DNA of 64,000 nucleotides from HK1 sp965221725. GTDB lineage: Bacteria; Pseudomonadota; Gammaproteobacteria; HK1. The position numbers and the translations under genes are program-made. Position 1 is the stretch's first letter, and every line of letters begins with the position of its first letter. Below are positions 42,678-53,300 of this stretch, one piece after another. The stretch spans positions 2,542,001 to 2,606,000 of the forward strand of contig OZ244909.1 in assembly GCA_965221725.1 (NCBI GenBank), given 5' to 3'. The notes under the pieces are model-generated. The model ran no database searches. It was not told the origin of the DNA and saw only the letters and a list, made by a program, of their open reading frames with translations.

Positions 42678-43060
42678 ACAAAATCAGTGACTTGCTCGAA
42701 ATTATTCCCTTAATTTCAGCAAGTTACCGCACTATCTCCCTTCAGGTCCGTTCCGGTTGGGTCTTGTCCGTTCTCATCCGTTCCCGTAGAGCCCCGCTCT
42801 CAAAGGTGGAATGAAAGGTGGGATTGTGGAAGGGCGAACGATGGAAGGGAAGAAGGTCGGTGGGCGACGGCTCCACAATGCACTGAGCGAGCGGGCCGAT
42901 CTGATCGACTACCTGAAAACCATGGCCGATGGCGGCCCGTGGGGGCCGGATGCGGAGTGTCCCGAATCTTGCTGGAGCCGCTGGCCCCAACTGCCGCTTT
43001 GGGAGGGCCGTCCCGTTGTGCGCGTCAGGGAGAATGTCAAACCCGAATACCACGCCATGA
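42678..43060. other. Left island end with TCCGTTC repeats and one weak ORF
   Basis: TCCGTTC occurs at 42747, 42767 and 42777, spaced by 20 and 10 bp. A plus-strand frame from 42811 (MKGGIVEGRTMEGKKVGGRR and on) could be a short gene of perhaps 80 residues, but it has no recognisable domain and runs into the frame of the next gene in another register. No integrase gene is present here. Confidence 0.4.
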
Positions 43061-43564
43061 CCGCCAAACACGTCACTCGGGCCGTGGGCCACGACGATCC
43101 CGACGATCAGCGGCAACCTCACAACGACCGGAGGCGATGTGTCGTTCGGGGCCGAGTACCGCGCACAGTGGACGCGGGTATGGGAAGAAGGGCCGGCTCC
43201 GGCGATACCGCTTGCCCGTCCCGGTCTGACCGGCACCGCCACCTGGGACGACACGATGGTCGGGTACTCCGATGCGGGTGCCGCCGTGGAGGGTGATGCC
43301 GGGCTCACCGTGGACATCGCCAGCATGAACGGCACGGCCGCGTTCACCGACCTCACGGCCAGCGGGGCATCGTGGGGGCCGGACCTTTCGACCCGCATTC
43401 GCGTGGACGGGAACTACATCGAATCCACGCAGGGTGGTGCATGGGTCGGGTTCGACGCACAGTTCCGCGGGGCCGGCCACGAGGCCGTCACCGGGGCATT
43501 CCGTTGGGAAGACACCGCCACCGGCAACCTCACGGGCGCGTTCGGGGCGGCGCGGGAGCGATAA
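43061..43564 (+). pseudogene. TbpB-like beta-barrel domain fragment
   Basis: The translation GTATWDDTMVGYSDAGAAVE, then LTVDIASMNGTAAFTDLT, GHEAVTGAFRWEDTATGNLT and GAFGAARER matches the last barrel of transferrin-binding-protein-like surface lipoproteins (TbpB_B_D). A TGA precedes the open stretch at 43058-43060, and no lipoprotein signal is in frame. A GTG at 43139 is the only normal start and would cut into the domain. The gene therefore appears truncated at its 5' end. It should have been a surface-exposed lipoprotein domain. Confidence 0.6.
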
Positions 43565-43574
43565 GGAGTCCATC

Positions 43575-44024
43575 ATGAACAACGGCGATCTGCCTTTGCC
43601 CATGAAGGTGTTTCTCACGGTCGTCATTGTCGGTGCCTACCTGCTCGTGGCGTATTGTGCAGAGCCTGACTACGGGGCCCTCCCTATGGAGACTTATCAT
43701 CGAGACATCATTTGGAGGGAGATAGATAGCGGGAATCCTCTCGCGCCCGGCGCGGTCAGACCCCGCCAGGTTCGCCACCTACAATTCGGCCCAATGTCAC
43801 GGGTGCCTCCGAGGCAGCCCTCGACTCAGGAGAACCGCATGAGACTGATTGCTGCCAGCCTCTGTGCTCTTGCTCTGGCGCCTGCCGCATTCGCCGAACG
43901 GTTCACCGACCGGCAGTCGTACTTCGACGTGGCGCTCTCACTGGGGATGCCGGCCACCGAGACGGTGCGCAACACGACATTCGGCGTTGACACTCGTTTG
44001 CATTCCCGCCGGGCTTCGGTTTAG
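43575..44024 (+). CDS. Short membrane/secreted ORF, possibly two overlapping starts
   Basis: From the ATG at 43575 (AAGGAG 6 nt upstream) the 149-residue frame has one TM near the N-terminus (VFLTVVIVGAYLLVAYC), which could also act as a lipoprotein signal. A second in-frame ATG at 43839 has AGGAG upstream and begins a clean signal peptide (MRLIAASLCALALAPAAFAE) followed by RFTDRQSYFDVALSLG, as in many exported or PEP-CTERM-like proteins, but stops after 61 residues. The secreted protein is thus probably a truncated remnant ending at a recombination point near 43985. Confidence 0.45.
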   Translation: MNNGDLPLPMKVFLTVVIVGAYLLVAYCAEPDYGALPMETYHRDIIWREIDSGNPLAPGAVRPRQVRHLQFGPMSRVPPRQPSTQENRMRLIAASLCALALAPAAFAERFTDRQSYFDVALSLGMPATETVRNTTFGVDTRLHSRRASV

Positions 44025-44233
44025 CGTAGGCGACATCGGGGCTGCGCGATGGTCGGCTGAGCGTGTGCGCTGTGCGCATGCCTGCGGATCGGGGGAGCGA
44101 TGACCATGTTCGACGAGACGCGGGACGTGTTGCAGGCGACGGTGGCGAAGGAGGTGATCCGGAAGGGCCGAGTGACTGCGGCGGGTGCGCGCGAGGGCTT
44201 GACACCCCGGGGTGATGGGAGGGTTACAATGAT

Positions 44234-44350
44234 CGCCGGACGCCGGACGCCGGACGCCGGACGCCGGACGCCGGACGCCGGACGCCGGACGCCGGACGCC
44301 GGACGCCGGACGCCGGACGCCGGACGCCGGACGCCGGACGCCGGACGCCG
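44234..44350 (+). repeat. Heptanucleotide tract (CGCCGGA), about 16.7 units
   Basis: Perfect 7-bp repeats directly upstream of the giant autotransporter ORF. An ATG at 44229 with a strong GGAGG 6 nt before it opens a frame that passes through the tract and stops at 44433-44435. The autotransporter frame is also open from the tract onward but out of register with that ATG. Loss of one unit, or gain of two, would join them. A TTGACA (44199-44204) and TACAAT (44225-44230) lie just upstream, but 20 bp apart, which is too far for a standard promoter. Confidence 0.9.
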
Positions 44351-44379
44351 AGAGTTCGTGCTGCGCCCGGGGCGCGGCC

Positions 44380-47300
44380 ATGAACCCACCCGGCGCGTCA
44401 CGGGGCCGGTCCCGCCCGTTAGCCTCCCCGCCTGAACCTCTCTCCCGCCGCCGCCCGGACCGGCTTCGGACCCCACCCTCTCCTGACAGTCCCGCCCGTT
44501 CCACCGCGGCCCGCATGCCGGGCCTCCATCATCCCGCCAGCCCCGCGGCCGGCCCCTTGGCGGGCCTCCGCCGCGCCGCCCGCCGGGGCCGGGCCCTTGA
44601 AAGGCGGCCCCGCCCCGCCGCTTCCGCCCGACCGCGGCGCGCGCTGCGCGCGCTTGCCGCCGCCGCCCTGCTCGCCCTGCCGCTGCTGGCCGCCCTCGCC
44701 CCCGCCGCCCGGGCGCAGACGACGCTGGTCAGCAACACGGGGCAGCCTGAGTTTCTCAACACTGGATATCAGACCGCAACGGCCTTCACCACCGGTTCCA
44801 ACGCCTACGGCTACACGCTCTCGGCGGTGGACATACCATTGCGGGAAGTGTCGGGCAGAGACACGGTTGTCACGATCCGCGCCGGCGGGGGCGCAAACCC
44901 CGGCGCGCTTGTGGCGACGCTCGCCAACCCATCCAGCTTCACGGCCGACGCCGTGAACACCTTCACGGCCCCGGCCGGCACCACGCTCGCCGCCAGCACG
45001 ACCTATTTCCTCGTGGTCAATGACGGCAGGAATACGCAATCGTCCAATGTGGGTTTAACCGTTACCACATCCAACGCGCAGACCGGCGCGGCCGGCTGGA
45101 GCATCGCCGACGCCGGACGCATCTTTTTCAATGGCAATTGGATAAACGGGCCGGGCATCGGGACCCCCATCCGCTTCGCCCTCAAGGGCGCCCCCAACAG
45201 CCTCGCCGCGCCCACCGGCTTCACGGCGACGCCGGGCCCGGGCAGCGGCGAGGTGACGCTGCGCTGGACGAACCCGGGCGACAGCCGCGTCACCTCGTGG
45301 CAGTACGACAGCTGGCGCGGCACCCCGGGCGCCTGGGGCGGCTGGCGCAACTTCAACCCCGGGGCGGGCCCCGGCGCCTCCAGCGCCCGCATCACCGGCC
45401 TCGCCAACGGCACGCAGTACGGCTTCCGCGTCCGCGCCCGCGCCGGGGCGCTGCGCGGCGCCGCCTCGGACGCCGCCACCGCCACGCCGGCGGCCAACCT
45501 CCCGCCGTTCAAGCCGACCGGCCTGACGGCGACGCCGGGCAACGGCCAGGTCACGCTGCGCTTTGACAACCCCCGCGACAGCAGAATCACCTCCTACAGG
45601 TACCGCTTCCGGACAAGCGGCGGCAGCTGGATACCTTGGAACAACAGAGCCAGCACCGGGAACGCCACTGAGCTAACGATTTTCAGCCTCACCAACGGCA
45701 CCACCTACGACTTCCAGATCCAAGCCGTGGCCGGGAGCGTGCGGGGCCCCGCCTCGGACACCGTGTCCGCCACGCCGACGGCGCCGCCCGCCAAGCCGAC
45801 GGGCCTCGCGGCCGAGGCGCTCGACCGCCGTGTCGAGCTGAGTTGGGACGACCCGTCGAACAGCGCCATCACGAAGTACCAGTACCGCCGGGGGACGGGC
45901 GATCCGGTGACCTGGGGGGAGTGGACGGATTCCCCCAACTCCAGAGCCGACACCACGTCAATAATCCTGTCCGGCGGCTTGGCCAACGGCACGGAGTACA
46001 GCTTCCAGATCCGCGCCGTGGCCGGGACGCTGACCGGCGCGGCCTCGGACACGGTGACCGCCACGCCGATGGCGCCGTCGGCGCAGTTCCGCACCGCCTC
46101 GACACAAGTTACCGAGCAAGACATTCTGGGCTCCATTTTCCTCGATATCGCCCCGGCCCCGTCGGCTCCGATCACGCTGGCCTACACGGTGACCGGCACC
46201 GCGACCCGGGGGTCGGACGGGGACTTCACGCTGCCGGCCAGCGACAGCGTGGCCGTGCCCGCGGGCAGGGGCGCGGTGTTCATCCAAATCGGCCTCACCG
46301 AGGACGCCCTGCGCGAGCCCGACGAGACGGTCATCCTGACCCTGGACGACGGCGCCGGCTACGACCTCGGCGCCCGGACCACGCACACGCTGACCATCGA
46401 GAACGACGACCCGCCGCTGGCGCCCGCCGGCTTCGCCGCCGCGGCGGGCGACGGCCAAGTGGTCCTGAGCTGGACCGACCCGTCCGACGCCGCCATCAGC
46501 GGCTACGAGTTCCGCCAGCGCACGCCGCCGGACACCGGCAGCTGGGGGAGCTGGACGGCCATCGCCAGCAGCACCGCCGCCACCACCACGCACACGGTCA
46601 CGGGCCTGACGAACGGCACGGCCTACGGCTTCCAGGTCCGCGCCCTGGACGGGACGCTCGAGGGCGCGGCCTCGTCCGAGGCGACGGCGACGCCGGCGGC
46701 CGCGACGCCCGGCGTGGCCGCGGCGACGACCGACGGGGAGGCCACCGAGGGCAGCACCACAGACACGGCGACCTTCACGGTGGTGCTGAACACCCAGCCG
46801 TCTGGAGGCGTCGCGGTCGCCGTCACCGCGCCCGCCGGGCTGGAGCTCTCTACAGGCAGCACGTTCGCCAGCAGCGCGCAGATCGGTTTCACCAACTCCT
46901 TCTGGAGCACGCCGCAGACGGTGACGGTGCGCGCCACCGACGACAGCACGGACAGCCCGCTCGGCCGGGAACTGTCTGTCACCTACACCACATCCTCCCA
47001 GGACAGCAATTACCGCACCTTCAGCGGCACGGCGGCCACCGTCACGGTGGCGGACAACGACCCGACCGCGGTGACGCTCGCGGGCGCCGCCGGGGATGTC
47101 GCCGAGGGCGGGACGAAGACCTTCACCGTCACCCTGGGGCGCGGCCTGGTGAACGGCGAGGTCCTGCCGGTGCCGCTGACCTTCGGCGGCGCCGCGACGC
47201 GGGGCACGGACTACACGACGGCCTGCCCGACGACCCTGCCGACCGGGGTGGCCTGCGCGAACCTGGACTCCGGGAACGCGGCGGTGACCTTCACCGGGCC

Positions 47301-50300
47301 GAGCACGGGGACGACGGCGACGACGGTCACGCTGACGCTGACGGCGGCGACGGACGGCACCACGGAGTCGGGCGGCGAGACGGTGGTGATCGGCCTCGGC
47401 ACGCTGAACGCGAATTCGGGCACCGGCCTCGGCGGCGGCGCGTCCGGCGCCGACAGCCTGGCGGACTTCCGCATCACCGACGCCGCCGCCGCGCCCGCCG
47501 CGCCGACCGGCTTCACGGCGGTGGCGGGCCCGGGCGGCGGGCAGATCACGCTGAGCTGGACCCCTCCGTCCGGCACGGTCACGGGCTACCAGTACCGGGT
47601 CCGCCGCCCGGGCGGCGGCTGGTTCGGGTGGGCGAACATGGCCGGCGGCGGCAATATCACCACCTTCACGAGCGGCTTCACCGAGGTTCTGGACTTCCAG
47701 ATGCGCGCGCGCAACGGGAGCCTCTTCGGCGCGCCGTCGGCCATCGTGCGGGCGACGCCGGTGGCGGCCCCGGCGGCGCCGACCGGCTTCGCGGCGGCGG
47801 CGGGCCCGGGCGGCGGCCAGGTCACGCTGAGCTGGAGCGACCCGTCGAACAGCGACATCGCGAAGTACCAGCACCGCCGGAAGCTGAGCAGCGCCGGCGC
47901 CTGGGGGAGCTGGACGGACTTCGCGGGCGGCACCACCGCGGCCTCGACCGGCGGCACGGTGGCGGGTTTGACGAACGGCGCGGCGTACGACTTCCAGGTC
48001 CGCGCGACGGCCGCGCCGGGCGGGACGGTGCTGGGCGCGGCTTCGGCGACGGTGACCGCGACGCCGAGCGCCCCACCGGCCAAGCCCGCCGGCTTCACGG
48101 CCACGGGGCAGCCCGACAACAACGTCGCTCTGAGCTGGACCCGCCCGTCGAACAACGCGATCACGAAGTGGCAGTACCGCCGGAAGTTGAGCAGCGCCAG
48201 TACCTGGGGGGAATGGCGAGACATCCCCGGCGATCCGCGCGGCACCGTCTACACGGTGGGTGATTTGATCATCGGCACGGCATACGACTTCCAGGTACGC
48301 GCCCTGGTGGGGACGGTGGCAGGCCCGGCATCGGACACGGCGACCGCGACGCCGACCGCGAACCTGCTCTTCAATGAGGCCGCGACGCTGGCCACGCTGA
48401 CCGCACTGACGGTGTTGGAGGAGGCGACGGGCCGCTACCGGGTGCGGCTCTGGGGCATGCCCAGCGGGAACGTCACGGTGACGATCGCGAGCGACAACAG
48501 CGATGTCACGGTGGACACCGACACCTCGGCTCCGGGCAACCAGAACACGCTGACGTTCACGACCAACACCTGGACGACGTTTCAGACGGTGACGGTGTCG
48601 GCGGCCGACGACGGCGACACGACGGAGGACACGGCGACGCTGACGCACAGCGCGTCGGGCGGCGGCTTCGACACGTTGACCGGGAACGTGACGGTGACGG
48701 TGACGGTGACCGACAACGACACGCCGGGCCTGGTGCTCAACCCGACGGCGCTGACGGTGGACGAGGGAGACAGCGGGACGTACACGGTGGCGCTCGCGAC
48801 CGAGCCGACGGGGAACGTGACGGTGACGGTCGCGGGGGCGAGCGGCGAAGTGACGGTGGACACCAACTCCAGCACGCCCGGCAACCAGAACACGCTGAGC
48901 TTCACGACCACCACCTGGAGCACGCCGCAGACGGTGACGGTGTCGGCGGGGAACGACGGCGACACGACGAACGACAGCGCGACGCTGACCCACAGCGCGA
49001 GCGGGGGCGGCTACGGCTCGGTCACGGGCAGCGTGGCGGTGACCGTCACCGACAACGACACGCCGGGCCTGGTCCTCGACCCGACTTCGCTGACGGTGGC
49101 CGAGGGCGGCCGCGGCACCTACACGGTGGCGCTCGCGACCCAGCCGACGGGGCCGGTGACGGTGACGGTCGCGGGCGCGAGCGGCGAGGTGACGTTCGAC
49201 ACCAACACCGCCACGCCCGGCAACCAGAACACGCTGACCTTCACCACGACCACCTGGAGCACCGCGCGGACGGTGACGGTGTCGGCGGGCGAGGACAACG
49301 ACACCACCAACGACAGCGCGACGCTGACCCACAGCGCCAGCGGCGGCGGCTACGGCTCGGTGACCGGCAACGTGGTGGTGACGGTGACCGACAACGACGC
49401 GCCGGCCGCCGCGGCGCCGGCGGCGCCCACCGGCCTCACCGCCACGGCGGGCAACGGCCGGGTGGTCTTGAGTTGGAACGCCCCCGCCTCCAACGAAATC
49501 ACCAAGTGGCAGTACCAGCTTCTCGAGAGCACCCGCTGGATAGACATCCCCGAAAGCAACGCAACAACCCGGAGCCACACGGTCACCGGCCTCACCAACG
49601 GCTTGACCTACAACATCCGCGTGCGGGCGGTGGCCGGCGACGTGAACGGCCGGCCATCGGCGCCAGTGAGTGTGAGACCCCTGTTCGGCGTGGCGGTGCT
49701 GTCCCCGACATCCCTGACGGTGGCCGAGGGCGGCACCGCCAGCTACAGGGTGCGGTTGAGCGCCCAACCCCCCGAGGGCGCGGGGGTGAGCGTGTGGATC
49801 ACCTCCGACAATCCCGACGTGACCACCTCCCCCGTCAGCCTCGACTTCACCCGCGGCAACTGGAATGAACCTCAGACCGTCACGGTGTCGGCCTCCCAGG
49901 ACAACGATGCCGTCCATGACCGGGCGACGCTGAGCCACAGCGTCCAGGGCGGCGGCTACACGGCGGGCAGCGGCCCCGACCTGAACCTGGTCGTCAACGA
50001 TGACGAAAGCGGCACCCCGCCGCCGCCGGCGGTCCAAAAGAACACGGCACCCACGGTCGCCACCCCCATCCCGGACCAGAACGCCCGGGTGGGCGCGCCC
50101 TTCAGCTACACCTTCCCGGCCAACACTTTCAACGACGCCGACCGCGATCCGCTGATCTACTCCGCCACGGGGCGGCCCGCCTGGCTCAGCTTCAACCCCG
50201 CCACCCGCACCTTCACCGGCACACCCGCGGCGGTGGGCGCGCCGGCGGTGACGGTGACCGCGAGCGACGGCAACGGCGGCTCAGTCTCCGACACCTTCAC

Positions 50301-53300
50301 CATCGCGATAAGCGCCGCCAACGCCAACCCGGTGCTGACCATCCGCGGCGGCTCGGCGGTGACGGAGGGGACTGCGGCCAGCTTCACGGTGACGGCCGAT
50401 TCCCCGCCCACCTCGAACCTGACCGTCAACCGGACTGTCGCGGACGCGCCGGGCGCCGATTTCCTGGCGGCCGGGAACGAGGGGGCCGGCACTTGGACCT
50501 TCCCGAGCGGCCAGACCTCCCGGACCTTCACCATCGCGACCCGGGCGGACAGCGTGGCCGAGCCGAGCGGCCCGATCCGCGTGACCCTGGGCGCGGGCAC
50601 AGGCTACACGCTGGGCGGCGCGTTCACCGCCGCCGTGACGGTGAACGACAACGACGCCGCGCCGGCCACCTGCGCCCCGACGGCGGCGGGCCTCGTCGCC
50701 ACGGTGCGCGGCTACTACGCAAGCAACCGCAACCGCGCCGACCGCCACTTCGGCGAGAACTGGCGGCGGGTGCTCATCGCCTTCGGGGCCGAGACGCACG
50801 CGACGCTCACGCCCTACACGGCGGCCGAGGCCCGTGCGAGCGAGGCCATCTGGCGGGGCTGGCGCCCGGTGCGCGTCGAGCTCGAGCGCCTCGAGGCCTG
50901 CCCCGGCCGACAGCCCCCGGCGCCGCCGCCGGACGTACCCCGGGTGACGGTGACGGCCTCCACGGCCGAGCCGATCACGGAAGGCGGGACGCTCGCCTTC
51001 ACGCTGACCGCCCGCCCGGCGCCGGCGGCGGACCTGACGGTGAGCTACACGGTGGCGGACGCCGCGAACGCGGACTTCGTGGCCGCCGACAGCGAGGGCG
51101 CGAAAACGGCCGTCATCCGGGCCGGGCAAAGCTCGGCCGACATCATGGTGGCGACCGTGGCGGACACCACCGACGAGCCCTCCGGACCGGTGTCGGTGAC
51201 GGTGGGTTCGGGCGACGGCTACGCGCCGGGCGATCCGGCCGCGGCGGAAGTGGCCGTGGCGGACAACGACGCGACCACGGTGACGCTCGCCGGCTCGGCG
51301 GGCGACATCGCCGAGGCGGGCGGGACCAAGGAGTTCAGGGTGACGCTGGGGCGGGCGCTCGAAGCGCACGAGTCGCTGCGCGTGCCGCTCGTCTTCGGCG
51401 GCGGGGCGACGCGCACGGACGACTGGACGGCGGCGTGCGCCGAGGCGCCGGGCGTCTACTGCGGCCCGCTGCACACCTACGTCAGCCCGCATGTGAAGTT
51501 CATCAGCGCCAACGGCGCCCCGGCGACGGCCACGGTGACGCTGACGGCGGTGCCGGACAGCCTCGACGAGGGCGCGGGCGAGACGGTGACGGTGGCGATT
51601 GGGACGGTCGAGACCAACGCCGACGGCGGCGCCGCGGCCTCGGGGAGCTTGAGCTTCACCATCACCGACGACGACGACCCGCTGCCGGCGGTGACGGTGG
51701 CGGCGGGTCCGCCGGGCGTCACCGCCGAGGGGACGGCCGCGGTGTTCACGCTGACCGTCGCCCCGGCGCCCACCGCCGCCCTGGCGGTGAACTACACGGT
51801 GGCCGACGCCGACGGCGCGGACTTCGTGGCCGCCGGCGACGAGGGCGCGAAGACGCTCACCATCGCCGCCGCCGCGACCACCGCCACCGTCACGGTGCCG
51901 ACCGCTCAGGACACCACCGACGAGCCCGACGGCCCGGTGACGCTCCGGCTCGCCGCGGGCGCGGGCTACCGGCTGGGCGACCCGTCCTCGGCGATGGTGA
52001 CGGTGTCGGACGACGACGCCACGACCCTGCCCCGACTGTCGATATCCGACGCGCGCGGCGAGGAAGGCGAGGCGATGCCGTTCACCATCACACTGTCGCC
52101 CGCCTCGGAGCAGACGGTGCGGGTGCGGATGGACGTCCGCAACGCGACCCCGCCGTCGGCGCGCTGGCAGGACTACGACTACGCGCGCCCCTACTACGAC
52201 GTGACGTTCGCGCCGGGCGAGACCGAGCAGCGCCGCTGGGTGTACATCTACGACGACGCGCACGACGAGGGCGAGGAGACCTTCGAGGCGGTGCTGTTGC
52301 GGGCCGAGGGCGCAGTCATCACGAAGGCCGTGGGCGTCGGCACCATCACCAACTCGGACCCGCTGCCGGCGGCCTATCTCGCGCGCTTCGGGCGCACCGT
52401 CGCCGAGCAGGCGCTCGAGGGCATCGCGGGACGACTCAGCGCGGAGCGCACCCCCGGCATGCAGGGCACGCTCGCGGGCCGGGCGCTCACCTTCGGTCCG
52501 ACCTCCGATACGGGCGAGGTCGCCGACCCGCCGGGCGACGGCCTCGGCCTCGACGGGCCGGAGGAGCAGCCCAGCACCCTCACCGCCGAGGAGGCCCTCC
52601 TCGGGTCGCACTTCACGCTGACCGGAGTGCCGGACGCCACCGGCGGCACCACGGCGTTCTGGGGCCGGGCGAGCCGGAGCACCTTCGACGGCACCGAGCG
52701 CGGCGACGGCACCGCCATCACCCTCGACGGCACCGTGACCACGGCGCTGCTGGGGGCGGACTACGCCCGCGGCGACTGGCTCTTCGGCCTCACCCTGACG
52801 CAGAGCACGGCCGAGGGCACCTATGCCACCCCCGGCGAGGACCGCTCCTGTGCCGACCCCGAGGGCGGGCACTGCGCGGTCCGCGCGGGCGACGGCGACC
52901 TCGAAGCGCAGCTCACCGCCGCCATCCCCTACGCGGCACTCGACGCCACCCCGCATCTGAAGCTCTGGGGCGCGGCCGGCCACGGCGCGGGCGAGGTGAC
53001 GCTGAAGACGCTAGGTGCGCGCTACCGCGCCGACACCGACTGGACCCTGGCCGCGGCCGGGCTGCGGGGCACCGTGCTGACCCCACCCCCAGAAGGCAGC
53101 GGCCCCGCCCTTGCGCTCACCGCCGACGCGCTGTGGACCCGCACCGCCTCGGACCGCACCCGCGACCTCGCGGCATCACGCTCCGACGTGACCCGCCTCC
53201 GGCTCGGTGTGGAGGGGCGCTACCGCCTCGCCCTCGACGGCGACGGCCAGCTCACGCCGACGCTCGAAGCGGGGGTGCGCCACGACGGGGGCGATGCCGA

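Noticed and set aside
44199..44230. Standard sigma70 promoter before the heptad tract
   Set aside because: TTGACA and TACAAT are present, but the 20-bp spacing is too long for a confident call.
44234..44350. CRISPR array
   Set aside because: The 7-bp units are contiguous with no spacers and no cas genes nearby; it is a simple tandem repeat.
45958..50037. 1359-codon minus-strand frame and a 1090-codon plus frame inside the autotransporter region
   Set aside because: Both run through the repetitive autotransporter gene in other frames. Their sequences are biased Arg/Gly/His strings without recognisable folds, while the third frame encodes clear modules and a barrel.
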